A stretch of DNA of 64,000 bases from Nostoc sp. UHCC 0926 (GCF_028623165.1 NZ_CP117768.1:6266001-6330000), one strand, 5' to 3'; positions 17,335-26,698 are shown, counted from the first letter of the stretch. The notes: generated from the letters alone by a model not told the origin. Made by a program: numbers and translations.

Positions 17335-17712
17335 TCAGAAGTTTAAGGTATTACCAGAAATAGTATTAATTCCACCTTTAATATTTATCCCCTGCCAATT
17401 TTCAATAATAGTGTTCGTCAGTTGAGGTTGTGCCTCATTGGCTACAGCTTCCACAGCTTGAGCAATCTCAGGATCTTTGTTCGCCGCTTCCTCGACTCGC
17501 TGTCCAATAAGATAAGCCTGACTGTAATCTAAAGGTTGTGTTTTTGCTTGTTCGATAACCTTCGCCGTGCTAGGTTCCTTGCGTTTGAGCAGAACTAACA
17601 ATTTTTCGCCTTCATCCCAAGCCTTTTCGCCGATGATTTCACCAGTTTTTTCAAAGGCTTTGGTGATTACCAAGGTTGCGATCGCAGCTGCTGTCAGTGA
17701 TACTGGCTCCAT
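17335..17712 (-). CDS. N-terminal effector/adaptor domain of the STAND protein
   Basis: The 125-residue protein begins MEPVSLTAAAIATLVITKAF and continues EKTGEIIGEKAWDEGEKLLV, a small helical membrane-proximal domain frequently found in cyanobacteria at the N-terminus of NB-ARC or TPR proteins. It ends INIKGGINTISGNTLNF. The stop TGA is in the same frame as the NB-ARC frame that resumes immediately after it. The ATG at 17710-17712 is preferred to the TTG-led extension because it gives the family N-terminus. It could still work as a separate subunit, but the layout is more easily read as a nonsense-split gene. Confidence 0.8.
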   Translation of the reverse strand: MEPVSLTAAAIATLVITKAFEKTGEIIGEKAWDEGEKLLVLLKRKEPSTAKVIEQAKTQPLDYSQAYLIGQRVEEAANKDPEIAQAVEAVANEAQPQLTNTIIENWQGINIKGGINTISGNTLNF

Positions 17713-17822
17713 AAGTCTGCCAAAATACACGAGATTTTACTTATGGTTCTCAGTCTAACAGTCTCTAAATATGTAAGGGAGAACAAATAGTAAAAAATTA
17801 TAAAGAATACAGCCAAGGCGAA

Positions 17823-17937
17823 TGGAATTCGCGGCTACACAAACAAAGTCCGCCTCCACGGACTAAGGAAAAATTGAGGCTTTGGAACCCACGGAGGTGG
17901 GTTTTGTTTGTCTGTGTAGATGCGGTTTCTAACCGCC
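17823..17937. repeat. Dispersed repeat, copy 1 (pair with 29910-30017)
   Basis: About 115 bp, beginning TGGAATTCGCGGCTACACAA and ending GCGGTTTCTAACCGCC. It shares both ends and the internal 'aacccac...gtgggtttt' hairpin with 29910-30017. The middle differs between the copies in the hairpin arms. It is non-coding and probably a mobile intergenic element. Confidence 0.85.
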
Positions 17938-18019
17938 CTTTTAACCGCCCTTTTAAATATTAAGGGACGACTTCTACAGGTGAAATCGTCCCTCTCAACT
18001 TATAAAAGTGAAATATTCC

Positions 18020-18409
18020 CTATCTGCTTACCCTGAAAGGTTCAACCCACTCATCCCAAGAGCGATCGTAGCCATCATAAGTAACTTTATAAAGATTGTT
18101 ACTAACTTCTAAAACCTGTCCTTGATACCATATCCCCTTCCACAAAATTCTTACTGAATCTCCCGTTTGAAATGATGGGCGAAAGCGTGAATATCCAACC
18201 CATTCATTGCAGGAGCTATCATAACCGTCGTAGGTAATATAGCACTGATCATCATTAATATTAAGAACTGTTGCCGGATACCATTCTTCCTGCCAAAGAA
18301 CCTCAGCCTTTTGTCCCACAGCATAGGGTGAAGCAGCAAAACCACTAGGAATCAATGTTCCTACCCAAGCTTCCCTGATCTTCATGGCAAACAATACTCT
18401 GTTTTTCAT
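18020..18409 (-). CDS. Tandem Agenet/Tudor-like domain protein, secreted or anchored
   Basis: About 129 residues. After an N-terminal basic/hydrophobic segment there are two similar Tudor-like repeats: QKAEVLWQEEWYPATVLNIN with YDGYDSSCNEWV, and DSVRILWKGIWYQGQVLEVS with YDGYDRSWDEWV. In eukaryotes such domains bind modified proteins; their role in bacteria is unknown. GAGG precedes the ATG at 18409 at SD distance, whereas the TTG 18 bases upstream (18427) overlaps that SD, so I chose 18409. It is monocistronic. Confidence 0.75.
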   Translation of the reverse strand: MKNRVLFAMKIREAWVGTLIPSGFAASPYAVGQKAEVLWQEEWYPATVLNINDDQCYITYDGYDSSCNEWVGYSRFRPSFQTGDSVRILWKGIWYQGQVLEVSNNLYKVTYDGYDRSWDEWVEPFRVSR

Positions 18410-18628
18410 AATTTTTTCTATCCTCAATCAGTAAAACCGAATTTTGATGATGATTTCTGGAAATCTCATTCAAAATTTGCCACTAACTGTTACTATCTTT
18501 ATGGAATTAAATTAGCGATCGCCTCAGCAAAAATTATGATTTTCCGCCGCTAGTTGTGAAGATATCGCTGAAGTATTCCGTATTTAAAATTAACAACAGT
18601 TACCGATTTTACTTAATTGAAATTCTCA

Positions 18629-18659
18629 GATCCCCGACTTTTTCGAGAAGTCGAGGATC
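18629..18659. repeat. Imperfect hairpin GATCCCCGAC...GTCGAGGATC
   Basis: A 10-bp arm pair with one mismatch and an 11-base loop, about 30 bp downstream of the flippase stop. It matches the inner palindrome at 879-910. It could act as a processing or stability hairpin, but lacks a following T-run. Confidence 0.6.
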
Positions 18660-18691
18660 TTGTTGTTCGTGTTAATACTGATAATCGGACT

Positions 18692-19645
18692 TTACAGTTT
18701 ATTGATATTTTTGAAATTACCGGATCTCAATCTAATTTCATAAAGTCCTAGCAAACCCGCTGCTACTAGCAAAGGTAAGAAATAGTAGACTCCCCGATAA
18801 GCCAGCAATGAACCCAAAATTGCTGCACCAGAAACTTTTGAGGAGAGAATCAGCAAAATTATAGTTTCAAACACTCCCAAACCACCGGGGACATTACTAA
18901 CAACACCTGCAAACATCGCTAGTAAGTAGATTCCCAAAAAATCTAGATAGGACAAAGATATATTAGCAGGAAGCACAGCATAAAGAACTGCCGCGGCCAA
19001 AATCCAGTCAAAGCTTGAAATTGCTATCTGTGCAAGGGATATTTTAAAAGAAGGAAATCGAAATTCTTGTCCACGAATTATTAACGGTTGTTTAATAAGA
19101 ATACTTCCTAGCAAATAGATAGCTACCAATAGCAGAAAAATCACGCCGATGGGACGCACAGTGGTAAAAGGTAAATGTAGTTGAGTGGGAATTTTCAGGG
19201 GGTTGACAAGGAACAAGAAACCTGCGACGGCAAACATCCCCAACCAAAAAGTAAAATTGGCAAAAGCAATTACTTGTGCGATCGCTACTGCTGACACTCC
19301 CCAACTAGCATAAAATCGATAACGGATAGCACTGCCAGTCAGCAAGGCAAAACCGATCGTATTACTAAATGCAGAGCTAATAAAGTTGGTTAAAGCAATC
19401 TTGTTCCAACTTAGGGAACGATTAATGTAGCTAAAACCTAAGATATCGTACCCAATCATCACTAGATAGCCCAAGGCTGTCAGCCAAATTGCCCAGCTTA
19501 AGCGACTTTTGGGAATAGCAGCTAGAGAGTTGAGGATATCAAGATAATTATACTCACGCAATTCGTTAGCGATCGCCCACAGGGAAAGCACCAGCAGCAA
19601 CAAGCCGAACAATGTGCTGAAATTGTGTTGCAACTTTTTAAGCAT
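18692..19645 (-). CDS. Flippase-like membrane protein (MprF N-terminal half / UPF0104)
   Basis: The 317-residue protein has about eight hydrophobic segments and the conserved NTIGFALLTGSAIRYRFYAS motif, plus FAGVVSNVPGGLGVFETIIL, the signature of the lysylphosphatidylglycerol synthase transmembrane (AglD/UPF0104) family. In MprF this half flips aminoacylated lipid to the outer leaflet. Here it is a separate gene, divergent from two esterase genes and from the matching synthase half at 21972-23642. I infer, without proof, that these proteins cooperate. Confidence 0.85.
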   Translation of the reverse strand: MLKKLQHNFSTLFGLLLLVLSLWAIANELREYNYLDILNSLAAIPKSRLSWAIWLTALGYLVMIGYDILGFSYINRSLSWNKIALTNFISSAFSNTIGFALLTGSAIRYRFYASWGVSAVAIAQVIAFANFTFWLGMFAVAGFLFLVNPLKIPTQLHLPFTTVRPIGVIFLLLVAIYLLGSILIKQPLIIRGQEFRFPSFKISLAQIAISSFDWILAAAVLYAVLPANISLSYLDFLGIYLLAMFAGVVSNVPGGLGVFETIILLILSSKVSGAAILGSLLAYRGVYYFLPLLVAAGLLGLYEIRLRSGNFKNINKL

Positions 19646-19788
19646 CGTGAAAAAACTTATCCTAACTCTTTACTTTTAACTTATTAGCAGTCGCAAAGTT
19701 TCCATTAGGTTGACACAGCATTGACATATCATTTGCATAAGCTTTTGATTGCCAGCACGAACTGCCAAATGCCCCATACGCTTCAAAG

Positions 19789-20760
19789 ATGAACTACAAA
19801 CAATCTAAAATTCTCTTGCTAGTTTCAGTATTAACTCTAGTTGGCTGTAATTACCGTCAAACTGTAGCAGCAAAAATACCTCAACAGGAGGATTTACAAA
19901 CAACGGCTTCTGTCTCACCAACCCAACCTAATCCTAGCGACGTAGCTACTCCCCTAAGTTACAAAATTGAAACTTACGATAGTCAAGTAATGGGCGCAAG
20001 TCGCACCTACGGCGTTTCTTTACCCCCTGGCTATGGGCAAAACCCAAAACAAAGCTATCCTGTAATCTTTCTCCTCCACGGTGGACATGGTAACCCCACT
20101 GATTGGTTTATTCAAAACAAGGGACAAGCTCTCAAGACTGTAGAACAACTTTATACTAAAGGTAAGTTGCCACCCAGTATCATCATCACACCAGATGGCA
20201 ACGACAAACGTGGCTCTAGTCGCTACCGAGACCCTGAATATATTGATGGCCCTAACGGTAAAGTCTCTACAGCCGTGGGGGATGAGTTAGTAAAAGTTGT
20301 GCAAAGCCGTTATCGGACACTAACCAATCCAGATTTTTGGGCAATAGGTGGTTTATCTTCTGGTGGTTGGGGAGCAATCAATGTAGGATTACATAACCCG
20401 GATCATTTCTCGATCTTATTTAGTCATAGTGGTTATTTTCAGGATAAAAGCGGCCCAATCAATAGTCCAATAACTTATATCAAAACCATTCCTCCACAAG
20501 CTAAAAAAAGGTTGCGGATATACTTAGATTCAGGTAAATCAGATATTGAAGAAATCGACCAAGCTGAAAAATTTGCTAAAGTCCTAAACGAACTAAAAAT
20601 TTATAATCGATTTCGTCAGTTTCCTGGCAGTCATACCTGGAAATACTGGCGGGAACATTTAGCCGATTCTTTGACATTTGTGGGCGAACAATTTAGACTC
20701 TCAGATATAGCAGATAAATCTGAAAAATTAGATTTATCTGCTAAAAATGCTCAAAAATAA
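19789..20760 (+). CDS. Esterase D-like alpha/beta hydrolase, lipoprotein
   Basis: The 323-residue protein begins with a lipoprotein signal (MNYKQSKILLLVSVLTLVGC, lipobox LVGC with Cys20). The hydrolase domain has VIFLLHGGHGNPTDWF (oxyanion region), the nucleophile elbow GGLSSGG, an acidic residue in YLDSGKSD and His in FPGSHTWKYW. This is the esterase D / PF00756 type. It is 106 bp upstream of a second, closely similar esterase. Because both lie between flippase and synthase genes of aminoacyl-phospholipid metabolism, they may hydrolyse such lipids. In Pseudomonas an unrelated alpha/beta hydrolase beside the Ala-PG synthase does this. Confidence 0.9.
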   Translation: MNYKQSKILLLVSVLTLVGCNYRQTVAAKIPQQEDLQTTASVSPTQPNPSDVATPLSYKIETYDSQVMGASRTYGVSLPPGYGQNPKQSYPVIFLLHGGHGNPTDWFIQNKGQALKTVEQLYTKGKLPPSIIITPDGNDKRGSSRYRDPEYIDGPNGKVSTAVGDELVKVVQSRYRTLTNPDFWAIGGLSSGGWGAINVGLHNPDHFSILFSHSGYFQDKSGPINSPITYIKTIPPQAKKRLRIYLDSGKSDIEEIDQAEKFAKVLNELKIYNRFRQFPGSHTWKYWREHLADSLTFVGEQFRLSDIADKSEKLDLSAKNAQK

Positions 20761-20866
20761 TCCAATCTTATCAAAATGTAAATATTGAAAACTCTGCTGT
20801 AAAATTGTAGCAGATTAACTATAAGTAAGTTTGATAGAGGTAACTTTTTTTACCAACTAAAAGAAG

Positions 20867-21769
20867 ATGAAAATTTCTAAATTTTTAATTAGTTTGGCAG
20901 GAGCGATCGCTATCCTTACTATTACTGGTTATTATTATGTATTTATCTTAGGTGCGCCGCAACTAGACCCGCCCCAAAAACATGCATATACTGGGCTAAA
21001 GTTTCAATTAGCAACCTTCAACTCCCAAGCGATGGGTGCAGTCCGTAACTACGGCGTGATTTTGCCCCCTGGTTATAACAAAAATCAGCAAAAGCGCTAC
21101 CCCGTAATATTCTTACTACACGGTGGTCATGATGATGCCCGTGCTTACGCTGATAAATACGCAATCTTAGACATACTGCATAAGCTTTATCAAAATGGAA
21201 AATTACCACCATCGATTGTGATTACACCTGATGGTAATGATAATCGCGGTTCTAGTCCTTTGTATGATCCTGATTACTTTGATGGGCCGAATGGCAAAAT
21301 AGGGACTTTGATTGGTTTAGAATTAGTACAAGTTGTTAAGTCGCGCTACCGCACTTTAGAAGAACCCCAGTTTTGGGCGTTGGGAGGTCTTTCTTCTGGG
21401 GGATGGGGGGCTTTTAATATCGGGTTACGCTATTTAAACAACTTCCACATTCTGTTTAGTCATAGCGGTTACTTTACTGATAATAGCGGTTCACAAAATA
21501 GTCCCCAACAAATCGTGCAACAGCTATCACCTGAAGATAGGAAGCGGTTGCGTGTTTATCTGGATGCAGGTCTGAACGATACTAATTTGCTGGCTTCTAC
21601 CAAAGGCTTCAACGAAACCTTAAACAAATTAGGCATTGCTCACGTATTTTATGCGTTTCCAGGAGGTCATGGTTTGTCTGGTCCTGATATAGGCTGGAAC
21701 TACTTCCACAAGCATCTTAAAGATTCGCTCTCCTATGTAGGGGAACAATTTAAAAAAGTTAAGAGTTAA
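20867..21769 (+). CDS. Esterase D-like alpha/beta hydrolase, membrane-anchored
   Basis: The 300-residue paralogue of the previous gene has an N-terminal hydrophobic anchor (FLISLAGAIAILTITGYYYV) instead of a lipobox. The same catalytic pattern is present: VIFLLHGGHDDARAY, nucleophile GGLSSGGWGA, YLDAGLND and FPGGHGLSG. Tandem duplication is clear from blocks such as GVILPPGYNKN / GVSLPPGYGQN and HSGYF. The change of anchor suggests a different leaflet or access. It lies 203 bp upstream of the MprF-type synthase and may be co-expressed with it. Confidence 0.9.
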   Translation: MKISKFLISLAGAIAILTITGYYYVFILGAPQLDPPQKHAYTGLKFQLATFNSQAMGAVRNYGVILPPGYNKNQQKRYPVIFLLHGGHDDARAYADKYAILDILHKLYQNGKLPPSIVITPDGNDNRGSSPLYDPDYFDGPNGKIGTLIGLELVQVVKSRYRTLEEPQFWALGGLSSGGWGAFNIGLRYLNNFHILFSHSGYFTDNSGSQNSPQQIVQQLSPEDRKRLRVYLDAGLNDTNLLASTKGFNETLNKLGIAHVFYAFPGGHGLSGPDIGWNYFHKHLKDSLSYVGEQFKKVKS

Positions 21770-21971
21770 GAGTTAAAATTTGAAAAATCAGGTTCTACCG
21801 CTCCGGTTGTGCTACGACATTAAAATTAAGGTGTTATGGAAAAAATTCAAAACGTCAAAACTTAATCTGTATAAGTAACACAGCCGATAAGACTAGTTTG
21901 TTTATTATTTTAGTCCCTAAAGAGAGTGGTAGAGCCAAAACTCCTAACTTCTAATTAATACTTTTAGACTA

Positions 21972-23642
21972 ATGACCAATAATTTAAAAACTCAGATTGG
22001 ACTTTGGAATGTAGCTTTCCTTACAGGTTTAGTCGGAGTAATAAATTTGTTATCAGCAGTGACACCTAACCTATATGGGCGAAATCACTGGTTGAAAGAA
22101 TTTTTACCATTTGAAATTCGTGCCACTGGTCATGTATTTGCAGCGCTGACTGGGTTTGTTTTACTCACACTTGCTACTAACTTATTACGGCGAAAAAGAA
22201 TAGCCTGGTTACTTACCATTGGTTTACTAGTGATTTCCATTTTCAGCCACTTGCTGAAGGGATTGGATTATGAAGAAAGTCTCCTCTCTGGAGTTTTGCT
22301 GCTGCAATTAATCTGGATGCGCCATTTTTTCACAGCAAAATCAGACCGTCCTTCAATCGCACGGGGAGTTCGAGTGCTAATAGGCGCTTTATTATTTACC
22401 CTGGCATACGGTACTGTTGGATTTTACTTGTTAGATGGCAAATTTTCAGAGAACTTTAATTGGCGTGAAGCTGTACTTCAGACTTTAGCGATGTTCTTCA
22501 CCGAGGATAATTGGGGACTGCAACCAAAGGGCCGATTTGGAGAATTTTTTGCTAATTCTATCTATATTATTGCTGCGGTTACTATTACATATGCAATATT
22601 AATGCTGTTGCAACCTGTGTTTTGGCGGAATCTAGCAACCCCAAAGGAACAGCAAAAGGCAAAAGAAATTGTCGAGCAATATGGCCGTTCTTCTTTAGCA
22701 GCATTGACCCTATTAAATGATAAAAGTTATTATTTTAGTCCTACTGGTAACAGTGTAATTGCTTATGTTCCCAAAGGACGGGGTGCGATCGCCTTAGGAG
22801 ATCCCATAGGCCCGATTGAAGACCGCAAAGAGACAATTATTGCTTTCTGGCAGTTTTGCCAGCGCAACGATTGGTATCCTGGCTTTTACCAAACTTTGCC
22901 TGATGATATTCAGCTTTACAAGTCGTTGGGGTTTAAGGTACTCAAGATTGGAGAAGAAGCGATCGTTGACCTGAAAACTTTTACCTTACAAGGTAAAGCT
23001 GGTAAAAACTTTAGACCATCAATCAATCGTTTAACTAAGCTAGGATACCAAATCGACTTTCACCAACCACCGATCACCAATGATTTATTGCACCGACTCA
23101 AACCTGTGAGTGATGAATGGCTGAAGATGGTACAAGGATCAGAAAAACACTTTTCTTTAGGTTGGTTTGACGAAGCTTACCTGCGAGAGTGCGAAATTGC
23201 TGTGATGTATAATCCCGAAGGTCAGATTAGCGCCTTTGCCAATATTGTCCGGGAGTACCAACTCAACGAAGCGACGATTGACATGATGCGACACCGCCCG
23301 TCCATCGAAAATGGCACAATGGACTTTCTATTTATTTCCCTACTCCAGCATTTTAAAGAGTGTGGCTACGACAGCTTTAATTTTGGTCTTTCTGCCTTTG
23401 CGGGAGTTGGAGACAACCCAGAATCGCGCCGCTTGGAGAAAGTATTGCGCTATCTTTACCAACATTTGAGTCGCTTCTACAATTTCAAGGGACTGCACTC
23501 CTACAAAGACAAGTTCCGCCCCGATTGGGAACCACGTTATTTGGTTTACCCCAGTTTAGCCACCTTACCCGATGTAGTTGTGGCATTGATTCGCGCAGAT
23601 TCAGGCGATCGCCTTTTTGATTATTTCAAACCCGGTGCCTAA
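21972..23642 (+). CDS. MprF-type aminoacyl-phosphatidylglycerol synthase
   Basis: The 556-residue protein has an N-terminal membrane part of about six helices (residues 15-215), then the soluble DUF2156/LPG synthase domain with twin GNAT-like folds: SVIAYVPKGRGAIALGDPIG, GKNFRPSINRLTKLGYQIDF, DMMRHRPSIENGTMDFLFIS, and the end LHSYKDKFRPDWEPRYLVYP. Such enzymes transfer an amino acid from aminoacyl-tRNA to phosphatidylglycerol, which alters envelope charge. The flippase half is encoded separately at 18692-19645. Which amino acid is used cannot be told from sequence. Confidence 0.9.
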   Translation: MTNNLKTQIGLWNVAFLTGLVGVINLLSAVTPNLYGRNHWLKEFLPFEIRATGHVFAALTGFVLLTLATNLLRRKRIAWLLTIGLLVISIFSHLLKGLDYEESLLSGVLLLQLIWMRHFFTAKSDRPSIARGVRVLIGALLFTLAYGTVGFYLLDGKFSENFNWREAVLQTLAMFFTEDNWGLQPKGRFGEFFANSIYIIAAVTITYAILMLLQPVFWRNLATPKEQQKAKEIVEQYGRSSLAALTLLNDKSYYFSPTGNSVIAYVPKGRGAIALGDPIGPIEDRKETIIAFWQFCQRNDWYPGFYQTLPDDIQLYKSLGFKVLKIGEEAIVDLKTFTLQGKAGKNFRPSINRLTKLGYQIDFHQPPITNDLLHRLKPVSDEWLKMVQGSEKHFSLGWFDEAYLRECEIAVMYNPEGQISAFANIVREYQLNEATIDMMRHRPSIENGTMDFLFISLLQHFKECGYDSFNFGLSAFAGVGDNPESRRLEKVLRYLYQHLSRFYNFKGLHSYKDKFRPDWEPRYLVYPSLATLPDVVVALIRADSGDRLFDYFKPGA

Positions 23643-24082
23643 ATAACGAATTTAGACAAAGTTACTCAGGGGCGCAAAGGTTAGAAAGCATCTATTCTGG
23701 CGTTATTCAGCAGTATGGCAGAAATGCCCGGTGGCGGAATAACACCTCATTGCAGGGCGATGTCTACGACGGGCTACGCCTACACAATTTTATTTTTTAT
23801 AGTATAATTGTACTATAAGAGGATGTAATACCATTTCACTTTAATAATGATACAAATACGTTGGTAGGGGCATGGCAATGCCCAAAGTTTATAGTAACTG
23901 AACGCCGATAGTAGCTAGTACACTGAGGCGGAAGTTTGCCTACCTTTAATAAGGGGATTTTGCATATATTTGGTATCAATTTATTGTGTGTTTGTCCTTC
24001 AACTTTGCCCGGTTGGAAGAACTTATTTTGAAAGAGGAATAGACTTCAGAAACCGTGGCTTTAATAGATTCTTGACCTTTAT
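23643..24082. other. Intergenic region with dispersed repeats
   Basis: No gene is seen. It holds the dispersed repeat GCGATGTCTACGACGGGCTA with its tail (23757-23783), the palindrome TATAGTA-taattg-TACTATA (23798-23817), and a small hairpin of the GGGGCATGGCAATGCCC family at about 23867-23884 that recurs near 39860 and at the ends of 53933-54162. Confidence 0.7.
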
Positions 24083-25498
24083 ATGGATGGTGACAATATG
24101 GCAAGTAATAAAATTTCTCTGCTAGAACTCATCCAAATTTTTGCAGAATATCGCAACAATATTATTATCAATATTAAACATCTGCAAGAAGATTATCAAA
24201 GAACAGGTATCAAGCGTATTAAAGGTGTTAGAAACGAAAACGGGGAACTGCTTCAACCTTGGTTGCAAACAGAATATATAGATAATGCTGAGTATGTTGG
24301 TATGGGCGAATTTCAGTTTAATCGCAATACTGCTACTATTAACATGCTTGTCAAACGTCAAGTCAAACTTACCAAATTTGAAGACCAAACCCCCACTATT
24401 GAGGTAGCAGGTTTGCTGGTAAATGACCTGAATAGCTTTAATAATTACACGATTGTAAGTGACGGCAAAATAAATGTGAAGTCCTTAAAAATCAAAATTA
24501 GCAGTAAAAAAGCTTTTGACTTACTCAAAGAAAAGGGTGTGGTGGATGCAAAAGATTTTGACTTCAATGCTGAATATTCCATCCAGCTAGATAACTTGCC
24601 GCTTGTAGCCTTTGATAGTTGTTATAGTAGCATTGATGGACTATTCTATCAGCTAGCAGAAATTAAAGTGGTTGCTAGTATTATTTCTGCTCACTTGAAA
24701 AAAGAGTCAGATGTATTTATAGCGGCACAGTTAGATGAGTTTCAAAAGCACTATTTGTCTAAGAATATTTACATCAACTTTCCTACAACTAATGAATACA
24801 CTGATATCAATCAAGCTCTACTTCATGGGACTATTGACTCCAGATTGAGCTATAAAATCGATATTGGTAGTCAAGAGATTCTTAACCTCAGTAAGTTACA
24901 TTCTGCAAACAAATTTCTAAATAGAATCTATCGTCTTTATGACAAAGAAACTGGAGAAATTATTATTAAGCCGAGTTTTGAGATGGCATTTAATGATAAT
25001 CTCACTGTTAGGCACAGGCTACTGTCATCACGCACCAAGATTACGAAAGTTGATGAGTTTATGAAACCAATTTTTGATGATTTTCTTGGACTTGAGCAAA
25101 ATGGCATAGTTGTAGGTATTCTTAAGAAAGCTGGTGCTGATAGTTTGGCGCAGTTATTGGAGGATAAACAAACTGGTAAGCAAATCAGTAAAGAGGAAAT
25201 GGTTGCTGCTTTGACAGCAGCGAATACTAAGCTAGAGCAATATGTAGAAAAAATCTACCGAGATCAGATATCTCCTTTGGTATTTTACATTGGTTGTACT
25301 GGACTATTGCCGGATCAAATGGAAGCAAAAGCCATGACTGCTGAGGAAGCTGCGGCTAAATATCCCGATTTGCAATTTTCTAAAAATGAGCAAGAAGGTA
25401 CTTTTTTTGCAGTCGGTGATAGTATTATCAGCATCTATGCAAAAACTGAATATTACAGCAAACTTATTTCTGTCGGTATAGACAATCAGATTGCATAG
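24083..25498 (+). CDS. Unrecognised 471-aa protein
   Basis: I do not recognise this protein. It is soluble-looking, without signal peptide or membrane segments, rich in Ile, Asn and Lys, with predicted alternation of strands in the N-terminal two thirds (NFPTTNEYTDI; MLVKRQVKLTKFEDQTPTIE) and a helical part near 345-410 (KKAGADSLAQLLEDKQTGKQ; EEMVAALTAANTKLEQYVEK). It begins either at the ATG at 24083 or five codons later at 24098 (MASNK); the latter has GGTGAC upstream and may be the real start. It is flanked by repeat-rich non-coding DNA and an AraC remnant, and its base composition (AT-rich, no HIP1 inside) differs a little from neighbours, so it may have been acquired. Confidence 0.8.
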   Translation: MDGDNMASNKISLLELIQIFAEYRNNIIINIKHLQEDYQRTGIKRIKGVRNENGELLQPWLQTEYIDNAEYVGMGEFQFNRNTATINMLVKRQVKLTKFEDQTPTIEVAGLLVNDLNSFNNYTIVSDGKINVKSLKIKISSKKAFDLLKEKGVVDAKDFDFNAEYSIQLDNLPLVAFDSCYSSIDGLFYQLAEIKVVASIISAHLKKESDVFIAAQLDEFQKHYLSKNIYINFPTTNEYTDINQALLHGTIDSRLSYKIDIGSQEILNLSKLHSANKFLNRIYRLYDKETGEIIIKPSFEMAFNDNLTVRHRLLSSRTKITKVDEFMKPIFDDFLGLEQNGIVVGILKKAGADSLAQLLEDKQTGKQISKEEMVAALTAANTKLEQYVEKIYRDQISPLVFYIGCTGLLPDQMEAKAMTAEEAAAKYPDLQFSKNEQEGTFFAVGDSIISIYAKTEYYSKLISVGIDNQIA

Positions 25499-25580
25499 CA
25501 ATTCTAATTTTTGCTTATTACATATTAGTGGCACAAGTTATTGTGCCACTACAGTAATTTTTGTAGGTCTGGAATAACAA

Positions 25581-25832
25581 AATCTAACTCGACAGCTGGG
25601 TATTAACGAATGCACTCTCAAACGCGGATTTATCGGGACTACAGTGTTTGGTTACTTACACGACTATCGCATGGAACAAGCTAGGCAATTACTGCTGTCA
25701 AGGCAAATGAAAATTGAACAAGTCGCTCAAAAAGTTGGTTATGCAAACCGCAGTCGCTTTGCTAGTGCGTTTAGAAAAAAATACGGTGTAAATCCAAAAG
25801 CGTATCAAAAGCAAATAGATGGCATGATTTAG
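25581..25832 (+). pseudogene. AraC-family C-terminal remnant, duplicate of 26699-27328
   Basis: Translation gives LTRQLGINECTLKRGF then GTTVFGYLHDYRMEQARQLL and the second helix-turn-helix KIEQVAQKVGYANRSRFASA with FRKKYGVNPKAYQ. It corresponds to the last 85 residues of an AraC regulator. Upstream of LTRQ an in-frame TAA appears, and relative to the copy at 27080-27325 a few residues are missing after KRGF. It has no N-terminal domain, no start and no RBS, so it is a remnant. The DNA is close to the second copy, so one arose by duplication. Confidence 0.85.
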
Positions 25833-25892
25833 CCAACCTGCACTAGAGGTTTGCTAAAGTCAAAAGTATCCGGCAACTTCAAGGATTGGCAA

Positions 25893-26597
25893 ATGGTTAG
25901 AGAGTACTCACCCGAAACACAATCCAATTCGTCCCAGAGATATCTGCCTCCGCTTGAAAGTGGCGATCGCCTCACTCGCCCTGAATTTGAGCGGCGTTAT
26001 GCGGCTGCAACCCATATTAAGAAAGCAGAACTGATTGAAGGAATCGTTTACGTGGCATCTCCCTTAAGACATGAGCAGCATGGCAAACCCCATAGTCGAG
26101 TTATAACTTGGTTAGGAGTCTACCAATCACTGACTCCTGGTATTGACTTAAGCGTTGAATCGACAGTCAGACTAGATTTAGATAACGAACCCCAGCCAGA
26201 TGCAGTGCTGTTTATTGAGCCGTACGCAGGCGCACAAACCCGTTTAAGCAGCGACGGTTACATTGAAGGCTCTCCCGAATTGATTGTTGAAATTGCAGCG
26301 AGTAATGTGGCAATTGATAGAGGCAGCAAAAAGCAGGTTTATCGCCGTAATGGGGTATTGGAGTATGTAATTTGGCAATCCTACGAGAATCAAATTGAAT
26401 GGTTTTGCCTAAGTGATGGCGACTATCGATTGCAATCTCCCGATGCAGATGGAATTATTCGCTCTCAGGTGTTTCCGGGTTTATGGTTGGCGGTGGAAGC
26501 GCTGTTGAACAATCAGATGGTGCAGGTGTTAGAGGTGGTGCAAGCGGGGTTGAAATCACCGGAGCATAGTGCGTTTGTGCAGCAGTTGCAGAAATAA
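25893..26597 (+). CDS. Uma2 family (DUF820) putative endonuclease
   Basis: About 234 residues with the Uma2 core: ERRYAAATHIKKAELIEGIV with YVASPLRHEQHGKPHSRV, EPQPDAVLFIEP, and GSPELIVEIAASNVAIDRGS then KKQVYRRNGVLEYVIWQ, consistent with a PD-(D/E)xK fold. AAGGA lies seven bases before the ATG at 25893, so I prefer it to the TTG 42 bases earlier (25851). It stands between two AraC remnants that resemble each other, as if inserted into, or duplicated with, a regulator gene. The function of the family is not established. Confidence 0.88.
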   Translation: MVREYSPETQSNSSQRYLPPLESGDRLTRPEFERRYAAATHIKKAELIEGIVYVASPLRHEQHGKPHSRVITWLGVYQSLTPGIDLSVESTVRLDLDNEPQPDAVLFIEPYAGAQTRLSSDGYIEGSPELIVEIAASNVAIDRGSKKQVYRRNGVLEYVIWQSYENQIEWFCLSDGDYRLQSPDADGIIRSQVFPGLWLAVEALLNNQMVQVLEVVQAGLKSPEHSAFVQQLQK

Positions 26598-26698
26598 AGG
26601 TAGGAAGGCGATCGCGCAGACATACTATAACTAGTAAAAAGCGACGGAAATATTGTTGCAGTGTTCCCGATCAAGGGTTGCCTTTGGTAGTAGTGTAG

